Notes: generated from the sequence alone by a model not told the origin. Counted from the first letter of the stretch, positions 37,175 to 45,718 are shown. The stretch is 64,000 bases of DNA from Streptomyces sp. NBC_01198 (GCF_036010485.1 NZ_CP108568.1:4595001-4659000), one strand, 5' to 3'. Translations and numbers: made by a program.

Positions 37175-38032
37175 TTAATCCGGGTGGTGGGCGGCCCAGT
37201 CCTCGCGGGCGGCGACGAGCGCGGGGCGTACCTTCTCGTCAAGAAAGTCGGCGTGGGCACGGAGCTTTGCGGCGATCCCGGCGACTCCCTGCGGATCCAG
37301 GCCGAGGATCCAGCGCCCCACGCAGACCTGGAGGTTGACGACCGGTACGCGGAGGCGGGGGTCTGAGTCGTAGGGGTTGCAGTCGACGCTGCCCTCGAAG
37401 ACTGCGTCCTCCTCGACCCCTTCCCATACATCCGGGGCGGTGAGGGGCATCATCGGGCCTTCGAAGAAGTTCCGGTGGTTGATGCCGGCCAGCCGTTCCG
37501 GAAGTCGGTTCAGGGGCACATTGGCCTCGGTCGGGTCGTCCTCGGCCCAGGCGGGAAGGTAGCCGGACGTCGCCGATCCCGTGTCGGTGGTGATCGTCCA
37601 CTTCCCCGGAGTGCTCCAGGGAGGAGGCGTCCCGTCTGACGGCCCGAGTTCGAACCAGACGACCTTCCCAGCGGGATCGGGGGCGCTTCCCCAAGCGGTG
37701 GCCAAGGACTCGACCAGGAGCAGGCCGCGTCCGCCCTCCGCCTCCGGCGAGCTGTGGCGTCGGTGCGGGCGGACAGGACTCACGTCGGTGACCTCGACCC
37801 GGACCCGCACGCCGGTCCAGCGCACGGCCACAGCGCAGGAGGAATCGGTGTGCCGGACGGCATTCGTGATCAGTTCGGTGGACAGCAACTCCAGGTCGCC
37901 CAGGGTGTCGTCCGGCAGCGGCACGTCCCAGTCCCGCACCAACGCGACGATCTTGCGCCGGGCTTCGGGCACCGCCTCGGATTCGGCTTCGACGCGGAAT
38001 CCGTACGGGCTCGTGTGATGGCCGGTCATCAT
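37175..38032 (-). CDS. ATP-binding protein (RsbW-like HATPase) with C-terminal unknown domain, cassette A
   Basis: A 285-residue protein. Residues about 10-130 have the anti-sigma-kinase-type HATPase fold, with the N-box ELITNAVRHTD and the G-box EGGRGLLLVESLATAWG. The remaining 150 residues form a domain seen again in the gene at 44640-45599, but not otherwise recognised. It is the first gene of the minus-strand operon, 26 bp before the radical SAM gene, and divergent from the HTH regulator. It may sense or control the cassette. The last 215 residues are nearly identical to the cassette B copy. Confidence 0.85.
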   Translation of the reverse strand: MMTGHHTSPYGFRVEAESEAVPEARRKIVALVRDWDVPLPDDTLGDLELLSTELITNAVRHTDSSCAVAVRWTGVRVRVEVTDVSPVRPHRRHSSPEAEGGRGLLLVESLATAWGSAPDPAGKVVWFELGPSDGTPPPWSTPGKWTITTDTGSATSGYLPAWAEDDPTEANVPLNRLPERLAGINHRNFFEGPMMPLTAPDVWEGVEEDAVFEGSVDCNPYDSDPRLRVPVVNLQVCVGRWILGLDPQGVAGIAAKLRAHADFLDEKVRPALVAAREDWAAHHPD

Positions 38033-38125
38033 CCGCGGCCCTTCACGTGAAGTCGGCCGCGATGACGCGGAAGTACGGTGCGGGGCATGGTGCTTGACCT
38101 TTCGGGAGTGCGGCGGAGGGAGTGG

Positions 38126-38143
38126 TGACGCACCGTTGCGTCA
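38126..38143. promoter_or_regulatory. perfect palindrome in the divergent promoter of cassette A
   Basis: TGACGCA (38126-38132), spacer CCGT, TGCGTCA (38137-38143). It lies between the ATPase gene and the regulator, the position expected for the regulator's operator. It would fall inside the regulator gene if a far-upstream start were used, which argues for the start at 38277. Confidence 0.5.
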
Positions 38144-38276
38144 TCTGGTGCAACGGAGCACCCTCAGTAGACGACTGCGTGCCGCACGCAAGAGACTCCA
38201 GCGCGTGATCCCAACTTGGAGTCAGCGGGCGGACCCGGGTCGTAGCCTCGGACCAGGCCGTACGGTACGGAAGAAG

Positions 38277-39545
38277 GTGCTCGTGACCGGTGCGGAGCGA
38301 GAACCGCAGGAGGTTGTCGCGGGACTTCTCGCGGACCAGCGCCTGCTCGTTGCCTGCGCGGAGCGCGACATGGGCACGCTCTTCCGGCTGCTCAACCACC
38401 GCGGGATCAGCACTCGCCGCATCGCCGCGGTCGTCGACATCACTCAGGGGCGGCTATACGACTACATGAACGGCAAGAGCCGGGTCGAGAAGCTGGCCAT
38501 CTTCGAGCAGATCGCTGACGCCTTCCACATCCCCGGCCACCTCCTCGGCCTGGCGAATCGCCCCTGGGAGCCGGCCGCGCCGCCACCGCCTCCCGCAGTT
38601 GGCGATCCCCTGCCGGACGGCGACGACCTGGCTGCGATGGACGCCTTCCGGACCGCAGACCGGCAGGCCGGTGGCGGACGCCTCTACAACGCCGTCGTCC
38701 GGCACCTGCGTGACAACATCGGACCGCGGCTTGTCGACGCTGACGGCACCCCGCACGTCTTCGCCATCTCCGCGGTGCTCACCGAGATGGCGGGTTGGAT
38801 GGCCCACGACTCAGGGCAGGACGGCTTGGCCGGACGCCACTTCACCCGCGCGCTTCCACTGGCTCGCGCCTCGGGTGACACCCCGCTCGCGGCCAGCATC
38901 GCGGCGAGCACTAGCCACCTTGCCCTGCAGACCGGCGACCCCGCTGCAGCCGTGCATTGGGCGCGGACAGGCCTCGACTTGGCGTTGGCCGGCCCCGTCG
39001 TCCCCACGCTGATTGCCCGCCTGCACACCATGTCCGCCCGAGCCCTGGCCGCAGCCAACCAACCCGATCCAGCTCTACGAGCCCTCGGCCGCGCCGAAGA
39101 AGCTCTCGAAGGGGCGGCCGATGCGGAACGCCCCTGGCTGAGTCCGTTCGACGCAGCGGCACTGGCCCTCGAATCCGCCCTCGTCCTGCGCGACCTCCAA
39201 CGCCACGACCAGGCACGCGCACGGGCCGAACACGCCATCCGCCTGCGCGAGTCGAGCCGTGCCCGATCGCTGGCCTTGAGCCGGATCACCCTGGTTCGCC
39301 TTCACCTGAGCTGCGATGAGCTGGACGCCGCGGTCACGGTAGGCCACGACGTGCTCGCAGCGGACCCCAACCTCGGCTCGATCCGCGTCCTCCGCCAACT
39401 CGACGACCTTCGCGCACTGCTCGCACCCCACCGCAGTCACCCACCAGTCCGCGCACTGCTGACGCGATTCGACGAGACGAGACGGGCGAGAATGCTCTTA
39501 CTCGCCGACATCGTTCCCCCGTCCAGCAAAGGCGTCACCCTATGA
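38277..39545 (+). CDS. HTH transcriptional regulator with TPR-like C-terminus, cassette A
   Basis: A 422-residue protein. The N-terminal part FRLLNHRGISTRRIAAVVDITQGRLYDYMNGKSRVEKLAIFEQIADAF is an XRE-like HTH. The Ala-rich helical C-terminus (for example LAGRHFTRALPLARASGDTPLAASIAASTSHLALQTGDPAAAVHWARTGLD) looks like stacked TPR helices. This is the typical streptomycete XRE-TPR regulator layout, often tuned by a peptide or small signal. GTG 38277 is chosen (GAAGAAG before it). It is coupled to the NUDIX gene by ATGA overlap and divergent from the ATPase/radical SAM operon. Confidence 0.85.
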   Translation: MLVTGAEREPQEVVAGLLADQRLLVACAERDMGTLFRLLNHRGISTRRIAAVVDITQGRLYDYMNGKSRVEKLAIFEQIADAFHIPGHLLGLANRPWEPAAPPPPPAVGDPLPDGDDLAAMDAFRTADRQAGGGRLYNAVVRHLRDNIGPRLVDADGTPHVFAISAVLTEMAGWMAHDSGQDGLAGRHFTRALPLARASGDTPLAASIAASTSHLALQTGDPAAAVHWARTGLDLALAGPVVPTLIARLHTMSARALAAANQPDPALRALGRAEEALEGAADAERPWLSPFDAAALALESALVLRDLQRHDQARARAEHAIRLRESSRARSLALSRITLVRLHLSCDELDAAVTVGHDVLAADPNLGSIRVLRQLDDLRALLAPHRSHPPVRALLTRFDETRRARMLLLADIVPPSSKGVTL

Positions 39546-40054
39546 GGCCCACCCCCGCCGACCCCGAAGCCTGGAACGCCTACCTCGCCGAGGGCAACGC
39601 CACCCAGGCCCGCAAACGGGTCTCCGCCGACGTCCTCCTCCGCGACGACGCCGGCCGCATCCTCCTGGTGAAGCCCACCTACAAGCCCGGCTGGGACCTC
39701 CCCGGTGGCATGGCCGAGGCGAACGAGGCCCCCGACGACGCGGCCCGTCGCGAGCTGAAGGAGGAACTGGGCCTGGACGTCACCCTCCACGGCCTCCTGG
39801 TCGTCGACTGGGTCCCCCCACACGGCCCCTGGGACGACCAGCTCGCCTTCATCTTCGACGGGGGCATGCTCACTGGAGAACAAGCTGCTGCTCTGCGACC
39901 GCATGACAGTGAACTCGCCGAAGCGCGACTTGTTCCGACCGAGGAGGCAATCGGCGCACTTCGAGAACGCCTACGCGACCGCTTCCGTGCTGCAATCGCC
40001 ACCTGCATGGCGTCTGCCCCCCGGTATCTGCACGACGGCGGCACCATCGTGTAG
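39542..40054 (+). CDS. NUDIX hydrolase, cassette A
   Basis: A 170-residue NUDIX protein. The Nudix box is GGMAEANEAPDDAARRELKEELGLD, matching GX5EX7REUXEEXGU. The N-terminal KRVSADVLLRDDAGRILLV strand is typical. It is translated with the upstream regulator (4-bp overlap), a pairing repeated in cassette B. It probably hydrolyses a nucleotide-linked metabolite or damaged nucleotide; the substrate is unknown. Confidence 0.9.
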   Translation: MRPTPADPEAWNAYLAEGNATQARKRVSADVLLRDDAGRILLVKPTYKPGWDLPGGMAEANEAPDDAARRELKEELGLDVTLHGLLVVDWVPPHGPWDDQLAFIFDGGMLTGEQAAALRPHDSELAEARLVPTEEAIGALRERLRDRFRAAIATCMASAPRYLHDGGTIV

Positions 40055-40277
40055 CTGTCCGCAGAGCGTATGACGGTCTGCAACGCCTTTCGGTGGGGCC
40101 ATTTTGCACCGGACGTGCTTCCAGAATACCCTATAGCACAGCTACGTTCAGTTTGCTGAGATTTCATAATCCTTCGCGCGGCACTGCGGATAGCGGTTAG
40201 CATCGCAACCCCGGTCAGTCGGCTCTTCTGACTCGTGGAATACCTTTGCGTTGCCGGCCCTCGGAACAGTGAGAAGC

Positions 40278-42197
40278 ATGAAGATCAAGCGCGTCCGCAT
40301 CGAGAACTTCCGCTGCCTGTGCAAGGTAGATATAGAGATGGAAGACGTCACGTCCTTCTTGGGGCCCACGGGCGCCGGTAAGTCCACAGTGCTGCGTGCG
40401 CTTGATTGGTTCTTCAACGGCGAGAAGTCCGTCGCCTTGAGTGACGAGGACTTGCACTCGGCTCGTGGAAATCGACGTATCAGCGTTGAAGTTGAATTCG
40501 ATGGGCTGACAAGTCATGACCGAGAGACGCTCGGGCATTATGCGTCGCCCGAGACCGACAGCATGATCGTCTGGCGCACATGGGAGGAGGGCGAAGACAA
40601 GATCACGGGTAAAGGACTCGCCTTCCCGCCCTTCGAGGCCGTTCGTCAGGAGGGTTCGGCGATGGACAAGCGCAGGGCCTACAGCAAGCTCCGAGAAGAG
40701 CAGCCTGGCCTCGGACTGCCGGCGGCTGGCACCGTTGCTGCGGTTGAAGAATCCATGCGGGCGTGGGAGTTGGATAACCGAAGTCAGCTGATGGAGACAG
40801 AGATTGAAGGGACGCATTTTTTCGGCTTCGCCGGCCAGAGCAAGTTGGCCGAGCTCATCGACTTCGTTTTTGTCTCCGCTGACCTACGCGCTTATGAAGA
40901 GGCCGACGATAGCAAGGCCTCGGCGCTCGGACGGATTCTCGATCACGCAGTGGACCGGAGTGAAGCCGCCAACGAGATCAGATCGGCCGAGGAAGGTATC
41001 GCTCAAGAGCGAGAAAAGATCCACGAGAAGGTTTACGGGGAGGTGCTGGACGGTATCTCGACGGCACTTTCGCGTGAAGTCTCGCTGCTTACATTCGGAC
41101 GGTCTGTGCGCGTACTTCCTCTTGTGCAGGTCCCGAAGCCCGTGCGAACCGTCTTCCGAGTTCGCGTTCAAGACGGGGCGGCTGAGACCTCTGTCTATCG
41201 TCAAGGGCATGGATTCCAGCGAGCTCTGATCATTGCGGCCCTGAAGTATCTGGCGGAGCGGCGGCATCCGGAGGCTGGTACGCGGACATTGTGCCTTGCG
41301 GTCGAAGAGCCTGAGTTGTTCCAGCACCCGGCCCAGGCGCGAACTTTCGCCGAGGTTCTCAGGGGCCTGGTAACGTCCTCGGAGGGTCTCGCCCAGGTCA
41401 TGTACGCGACCCATAGTCCGGTCTTCATTGACCATCGCCATTATCGGGAAGTACGTCGCCTGAGTCGTGACTTCACTGACAGGCACCCGACGACGACTGT
41501 GAATCAAGTGTCTGATCTGAAGCTGTGCGAGGCTCTGGAGCCCTATGGTGTACAAGCCGACTCGGTGCGGAGGCAGACAGGTCTCAGATGCGTGAGCACC
41601 CTGGCTGAGGGTTTCTTCGCTGATGTCGCTGTGCTGGTAGAGGGGGACACTGACGCTGCGGTGATCCTCGGCTGTGCTGAGCGGCAGAACGTCAACCTTG
41701 GTGCGCAGGGGATTCACATTGTCAGCGCCGGAAGCAAAAGCAAATTGATGCTCTGTCACGCAATTCTGCATGCGTTGAACGTGCGTTGCTACACGGTTTT
41801 CGATGGCGACGCCGGGATGGACGAGCGGAAACGGGAAGGCTTGCAGGCGCACCTTGAGGGCAAGGAGCGGGCCGACGCGCTGCGCAAGATTGATGAGGCT
41901 GTACGAAGGAACATGCTGGACAACACCAACTTGCTCGGCTATCTCGGCGGCACGCCAACAGGCGACCCGGCCGATGAGTCCGCATGTGCGTACACCGTTT
42001 TCCATGACGACCTGGAGGGTTACTTGGGCTCTCACTGGCCGGATTGGGTGGAGCGGAAACAAGGGATGGTCCGGGAAGGCGAGGGATTCGCCGGCAAGAA
42101 CGCCGCGACGTACCGCGAGGCGGCGCGCACAGCCGACTCCGAACCCCCGTTGCTTCTTCGACTGCTACTGCAGAATGTTCTGGCCCTTGCCGGGTAA
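40278..42197 (+). CDS. OLD family ATP-dependent endonuclease (ABC ATPase + Toprim)
   Basis: A 639-residue overcoming-lysogenization-defect type protein. An N-terminal ABC/SMC-like ATPase has Walker A GPTGAGKST (29-37), Walker B LAVEEPELFQHP and the following H-loop ATHSPVF. The C-terminal Toprim nuclease has VLVEGDTDAAVI near residue 453 and VFDGDAGMD near 506. It is class 1 type, with no UvrD-like helicase gene next to it. OLD proteins act in anti-phage defence. Codon use is clearly less GC-rich than the neighbours and the gene sits on the tRNA-Lys island, so it is acquired. The start is ATG 40278. Confidence 0.9.
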   Translation: MKIKRVRIENFRCLCKVDIEMEDVTSFLGPTGAGKSTVLRALDWFFNGEKSVALSDEDLHSARGNRRISVEVEFDGLTSHDRETLGHYASPETDSMIVWRTWEEGEDKITGKGLAFPPFEAVRQEGSAMDKRRAYSKLREEQPGLGLPAAGTVAAVEESMRAWELDNRSQLMETEIEGTHFFGFAGQSKLAELIDFVFVSADLRAYEEADDSKASALGRILDHAVDRSEAANEIRSAEEGIAQEREKIHEKVYGEVLDGISTALSREVSLLTFGRSVRVLPLVQVPKPVRTVFRVRVQDGAAETSVYRQGHGFQRALIIAALKYLAERRHPEAGTRTLCLAVEEPELFQHPAQARTFAEVLRGLVTSSEGLAQVMYATHSPVFIDHRHYREVRRLSRDFTDRHPTTTVNQVSDLKLCEALEPYGVQADSVRRQTGLRCVSTLAEGFFADVAVLVEGDTDAAVILGCAERQNVNLGAQGIHIVSAGSKSKLMLCHAILHALNVRCYTVFDGDAGMDERKREGLQAHLEGKERADALRKIDEAVRRNMLDNTNLLGYLGGTPTGDPADESACAYTVFHDDLEGYLGSHWPDWVERKQGMVREGEGFAGKNAATYREAARTADSEPPLLLRLLLQNVLALAG

Positions 42198-42273
42198 TTG
42201 AGGTTCCAGGGACTTTGCGGGAAGCTCGTTCAACGGATGGCGGTGCGTGCTGGCCGGTGCTCCTCCGGTTCCC

Positions 42274-42299
42274 ATGCGTGAGCGATGCGTGAGCGGATG
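42274..42299 (+). repeat. ATGCGTGAGC repeat pair left of attR
   Basis: Two direct copies of ATGCGTGAGCG at 42274-42295, plus a partial third. They lie 110 bp left of the right attachment core. Similar repeats occur at 42544, 47778 and 49680. They look like arm-type binding sites for an integrase or excisionase. Confidence 0.55.
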
Positions 42300-42408
42300 T
42301 GCTGGCACAGGGCAACGCGCAGCGGACAGGGCGGCAACCTCTGTCCACCTGAGCTGCGGCTTTCGGGTGTCGGCCCACCGTCCACCACCGCCTGGCACGC
42401 CCTGGCCA

Positions 42409-42455
42409 GGACTTTTAATCCATTGGTTGTGGGTTCGAGTCCCACACGGCCTACC
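42409..42455 (+). repeat. attR: second copy of the 47-bp tRNA-Lys 3' end
   Basis: An exact copy of 34649-34695. No 5' half of a tRNA precedes it, so it is an attachment site and not a second tRNA gene. Confidence 0.92.
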
Positions 42456-42495
42456 AGGCCGATCCCTCTACGGGGTCGCTGACCTGCGGTTACGG

Positions 42496-42525
42496 TGCCC
42501 CGGTCGTCCTCGGACGGCCGGGGCA
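42496..42525 (+). terminator. hairpin after attR
   Basis: TGCCCCGG (42496-42503) pairs with CCGGGGCA (42518-42525), and the stem continues inward. It may be the original terminator of tRNA-Lys before the island inserted. Confidence 0.55.
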
Positions 42526-42543
42526 CAGCCATGTCCGGGGGCC

Positions 42544-42567
42544 GTGCGTGAGCGATGCGTGAGTGGG
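42544..42567 (+). repeat. GTGCGTGAGC repeat pair right of attR
   Basis: GTGCGTGAGCG followed by ATGCGTGAGTG, 88 bp right of the core. Together with the pair at 42274 it places candidate arm sites on both sides of attR. Confidence 0.55.
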
Positions 42568-42860
42568 GGTAGCGAACCGTGCCTGCTGACTTCGCCGGTC
42601 CGTCCCGCTCTGATGTCGACTGCCGGTCGGCGGGGCACCTTGAGGGCGACGTCCACGCAGTTGCAGCATGAGTCGATGGGTCACCCGTCCATCAGCGCGC
42701 TGAGGCGCTCCGAGGGCTGAGTCGTCACCCCGGGGCAGGCCTCCGCCGTCGGGGTAGTTGTGTCTAGTCTCGCTTGACTTGACACACAGCGAAGTCAACG
42801 CCTCACAGCAGCAAGCATCTGCAAGACGCTGGAAACCGAACTCGGAGAGGGGCGGTGGCG

Positions 42861-43127
42861 ATGAGTACATATCGCGTCACGGCACGCCGCAGCGGCGATT
42901 GGGGGGCTCTCGAAGTTCCCGACCTGCCCGGAGTTCACAGCCAGACGAAGCGACTGGACCGCGCTGCCAGCGAGACACGGGAAGCCATTAGCTTGATGCT
43001 GGATGTCGAGCTGACAGCATCGAGGTCGAGGTGGAGACCCAGCTCCCTCCGGAAGCGAGGGAAGTACTGCAGGCCGTCGTCAAAGCACACAAGGCCGCGG
43101 AAGCAGCCGTGTTGTCGTCTCGGAGGG
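42861..43127 (+). pseudogene. frameshifted HicB-like antitoxin gene
   Basis: The ATG 42861 frame encodes YRVTARRSGDWGALEVPDLPGVHSQ and then EAISLMLDVEL, the start of a streptomycete HicB-like antitoxin. At about 43012-43020 the reading changes frame. The continuation (VETQLPPEAREVLQAVVK) is in another frame and is then cut off where sequence shared with 49055-49131 begins. It is therefore broken twice. A GGAGAGGGG ribosome site remains. The partner toxin is not visible. Confidence 0.65.
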
Positions 43128-43197
43128 TGCGAAGGGTGGGGCGAGCGGGCTGCGCCGCCAGTCGTCCTCGCTCATGCCGCCGGGTTCCCTCACGGCG
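43114..43197 (+). pseudogene. relic of the gene junction found intact at 49055-49131
   Basis: About 77 bp closely match 49055-49131, the junction between the ribbon-helix-helix gene and the 252-residue gene. It is a leftover of a second copy of that pair, fused to the broken HicB-like gene and the methyltransferase 3' end. Confidence 0.6.
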
Positions 43198-43851
43198 TTA
43201 CGCCCGGGCGCGGACCAGGAGCGTGCCAATGTGGTCAGGCTCGGGGGCGTCTAGGACGCGGGCTTGGGAAGCGGTGAAACCGGCCCGGGCAAGCAGGCGT
43301 TCCCATACGGGCGGGCGGTAGCTGTAGCGGTAGGTGAACATGGCCTTCCCCGCGAAGCCACCCTTGTACATGCCCTGTGGGCCGTAGGCGCCCGGGATCG
43401 CGGGTGGCTGGGAGAAGACGAAGGTCCCGCCGGGATTGAGTCGGCGGCGGATGAGTGGGAAGAGCTTCGACGGGTCGGCGAACCAGGCCGCGCCGAAGAT
43501 CGAGTACACCGCGTCGTAGGTCTCCGCTGTGGAGTCGAGGTAGTCCAGCACTTCGGCGCAGTGGAACTGCGCTCCTGACGGCGCCCAGCGCTCAGCGATC
43601 TTCTCGACCATCACCGGAGACAGGTCCACGCCTGTGGCCTTCACGCCGTTCTGCGCAAGGTGGGCGAGAGCGCGTCCGGTGCCGCAGCCGATCTCCAGGA
43701 CGCTGCCCGGGTCGCCCAGGAGCTCAGGGCCGGGGCCGTGGCCGGCGTACTGCGTCCAGCGGAAGACTGGCTCGGCTTCGTCCTTGAAGGCGGTGCGGGC
43801 GTAGGTGTCCCACAGTTCGGTCTCGGCGGTGATGTCGTGTTGCGCAGGCAT
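43198..43851 (-). CDS. class I SAM-dependent methyltransferase, cassette B
   Basis: A 217-residue methyltransferase. Motif I is VLEIGCGTGRALAHL, followed by the acidic strand ATGVDLSPVMVEKI and the motif-IV-like YDAVYSIFGAAWF. The C-terminus has FVFSQPPAIPGAYGPQGMYKGG. It acts on a small molecule or peptide; nothing identifies the substrate. It is the last gene of the minus-strand group led by the ATP-binding protein at 44640-45599, so it takes the place held in cassette A by the radical SAM genes. The start is ATG 43851. Confidence 0.85.
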   Translation of the reverse strand: MPAQHDITAETELWDTYARTAFKDEAEPVFRWTQYAGHGPGPELLGDPGSVLEIGCGTGRALAHLAQNGVKATGVDLSPVMVEKIAERWAPSGAQFHCAEVLDYLDSTAETYDAVYSIFGAAWFADPSKLFPLIRRRLNPGGTFVFSQPPAIPGAYGPQGMYKGGFAGKAMFTYRYSYRPPVWERLLARAGFTASQARVLDAPEPDHIGTLLVRARA

Positions 43852-43933
43852 CTGTGTCCTCTGCTTGCGGGAAGGGGCTGTGCCCCGCCCCATGATGCCC
43901 GCGAGCATCGGAAGGGGCAGGGCACAGTGCCGT

Positions 43934-44440
43934 TCAGTGGCTGTCGGGGACCTTGTTGTCGCACGGCGAGCAGTCCGTTCCGTCGATCGCCCACAGCTCC
44001 TCGTCGATGGCGAATCCGATCGAGGTGAGGAAGTCCGCAGTGCGCAGGCACAGTCCGTCGCTGCGGCGCTCGATGAACGGGGCGTGGTGCTTGTACCGAC
44101 CGCCGTTGTACAGGCCGCAGATCGCGAACCACACGGGCGTGTCGAGGATGAGCTGGTGGACGCCGATGTCGACGAGTTTGCCGACGCCCAGGTGCACCTC
44201 GGGGTGCTCGATGCAGGCGAGGGTGTACATGACGGCGTTGCCGAGGATCCGTTCGGCCATGTCGCGGACCATGGTGTGGTCACGCAGCAGGAGGGCGATC
44301 TCGCGGTCCCAGAGGGTCATGCCGCTGTCGAGGATGTTGACGGTCAGGTGCGCGATGTGGGGCAGGACGGCGTTGAGGAGTTCCTTCGGGTCCCGAGTGC
44401 GTAACCCGATACCGGTGTCGATCTGGACGGCTGTAGTCAT
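43934..44440 (-). CDS. 168-residue protein resembling short glycine-rich-domain-type proteins, cassette B
   Basis: A 168-residue helical protein. The segment VDIGVHQLILDTPVWFAIC followed by KHHAPF resembles the conserved core of small streptomycete proteins related to the glycine-rich domain-containing (GRDP) group. The C-terminal DCSPCDNKVPDSH resembles their Cys-rich tail. Function is unknown. The Cys-tailed end also recalls a peptide substrate, but the body looks like a folded protein. It lies between the ATP-binding protein and the methyltransferase genes. The start is ATG 44440. Confidence 0.55.
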   Translation of the reverse strand: MTTAVQIDTGIGLRTRDPKELLNAVLPHIAHLTVNILDSGMTLWDREIALLLRDHTMVRDMAERILGNAVMYTLACIEHPEVHLGVGKLVDIGVHQLILDTPVWFAICGLYNGGRYKHHAPFIERRSDGLCLRTADFLTSIGFAIDEELWAIDGTDCSPCDNKVPDSH

Positions 44441-44639
44441 GGTGCTGTCCTCCTATTTTGGGGGTGGATAAGGTTTCTGATCTCCAGCGGCTGCTGGGGG
44501 CCCGCATGGCGCCCTGAAGGCGTGACGTTTTGCAGTCGGGTCTCCGGGCAACCGGTGACATCCACCGGCACCCGGGCTCCCTAGGCGGCGCTCGCACAGC
44601 CGCGCCAGCGGGGAGGGGCCGGGGCGGCGAGTGTGCCGG
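44441..44639. other. 200-bp gap inside the cassette B minus-strand group
   Basis: No gene is seen. The gap is long for an operon and could hold a second promoter for the 168-residue protein and methyltransferase genes. Confidence 0.35.
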
Positions 44640-45599
44640 TTACGTGCGGCCCCCCGGGCCTGAGGCTGGGGAGCACTGCTGGGCTGACGGGTGGTGGGCG
44701 GCCCAGTCCTCGCGCGCGGCGTCGAGCGCGGGGCGTACCTTCTCGTCGAGAAAGTCGGCGTGGACGCGGAGCTTCGCGGCGACCTCGGCGACTCCCAACG
44801 GGTCCAGGCCGAGAATCCAGCGCCCCACGCAGACCTGGAGGTTGACGACCGGCACACGGAGGCCGGGGTCGGGGTCGTAGGGGTTGCAGTCGATGCTGCC
44901 CTCGAAGACCGCGTCCTCCTCCGCCCCTTGCCATACGTCCGGGGCTGTGAGGGGCAGCATCGGGCCTTCGAAGAGGTTCCGGTGGTTGATGCCGGCCAGC
45001 CGTTCCGGCAGCTGGCCCAGGGGCACATTGGCCTCGGTCGGGTCGTCCTCGGCCCAGGCGGGAAGGTAGCCGGACGTCGCCGATCCGGTGTCGGTGGTGA
45101 TCGTCCACTTCCCCGGAGTGCTCCAGGGAGGAGGCGTCCCGTCGGAGGGCCCGAGTTCGAACCAGACGACCTTCCCAGCCGGATCGGGGGCGCTTCCCCA
45201 AGCGGTGGCCAGGGACTCGACCAGGAGCAGGCCGCGTCCGCCCTCCGCTTCCGGCGAGCTGTGGCGTCGGTGCGGGCGGGCTGGACTTACGTCGGTGACC
45301 TCGACCCGGACCCGTACGCCGGTCCAGCGCACGACCACGGCACAAGGAGCGTTGGTGTGCCGGATCGCGTTGGTGATGACCTCGCTGGACAGTAGGCCCA
45401 GATCGCTGAACGTCTCTTCTGTGAGCGGGACGCCCCAGCCACGTGCCACGTCGGGCACTTCTCGCCGGGCTGCCGCGACAGCCGCCTCGTCCGCGGACAC
45501 GCGGAATCCGTGGCTGAAGGCGAGGCGCAGGTCGCTCAGGTTCGACGGGGCAGGGGGAGCGGAGTGCGCCGCCTCACCCGGCGCAATGGTGTGTGACAT
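44640..45599 (-). CDS. ATP-binding protein (RsbW-like HATPase) with C-terminal unknown domain, cassette B
   Basis: A 319-residue paralogue of the 37175-38032 protein. The N-box SEVITNAIRHTN and G-box EGGRGLLLVES mark the HATPase fold. From the strand VRWTGVRVRVEV to the end the two copies differ at only about 15 of some 215 positions by eye, while the first 60-80 residues differ strongly. It has an extended C-terminal tail (SAQQCSPASG) from a different end point. It heads the minus-strand group of cassette B and is divergent from a regulator. The start is ATG 45599. Confidence 0.85.
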   Translation of the reverse strand: MSHTIAPGEAAHSAPPAPSNLSDLRLAFSHGFRVSADEAAVAAARREVPDVARGWGVPLTEETFSDLGLLSSEVITNAIRHTNAPCAVVVRWTGVRVRVEVTDVSPARPHRRHSSPEAEGGRGLLLVESLATAWGSAPDPAGKVVWFELGPSDGTPPPWSTPGKWTITTDTGSATSGYLPAWAEDDPTEANVPLGQLPERLAGINHRNLFEGPMLPLTAPDVWQGAEEDAVFEGSIDCNPYDPDPGLRVPVVNLQVCVGRWILGLDPLGVAEVAAKLRVHADFLDEKVRPALDAAREDWAAHHPSAQQCSPASGPGGRT

Positions 45600-45718
45600 G
45601 TCGTGGAGACCCTTCGGGGAGGAGACGGAGCACGCAGGTGGCGTAGCGATAAGAAGAGACTCCGCCGACGGTCCGCCCGGCGGGAGTGTGTGCGGGGTCC
45701 GGGTACGGGGTTCGCGAA

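Larger units (their letters stand above)
34694..42455. mobile_element. genomic island integrated at tRNA-Lys, no visible integrase
   Basis: The element is bounded by exact 47-bp repeats. It carries a radical-SAM peptide cassette, a NUDIX gene and an OLD-family nuclease. The OLD gene and its 5' flank are visibly less GC-rich than the chromosome. No integrase, excisionase, replication or transfer gene was found, so the element is probably decayed or relies on another element. ATGCGTGAGC repeats occur near its right end. Confidence 0.75.

Noticed and set aside
42409..42455. a second tRNA-Lys gene
   Set aside because: Only the 3' half is present, with no D-arm or 5' acceptor strand, so it is an attachment site copy.
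43934..44440. 168-residue protein as a RiPP precursor
   Set aside because: The Cys-rich end DCSPCDNK is suggestive, but the body resembles a folded protein family with a conserved core, so a precursor role was not claimed.
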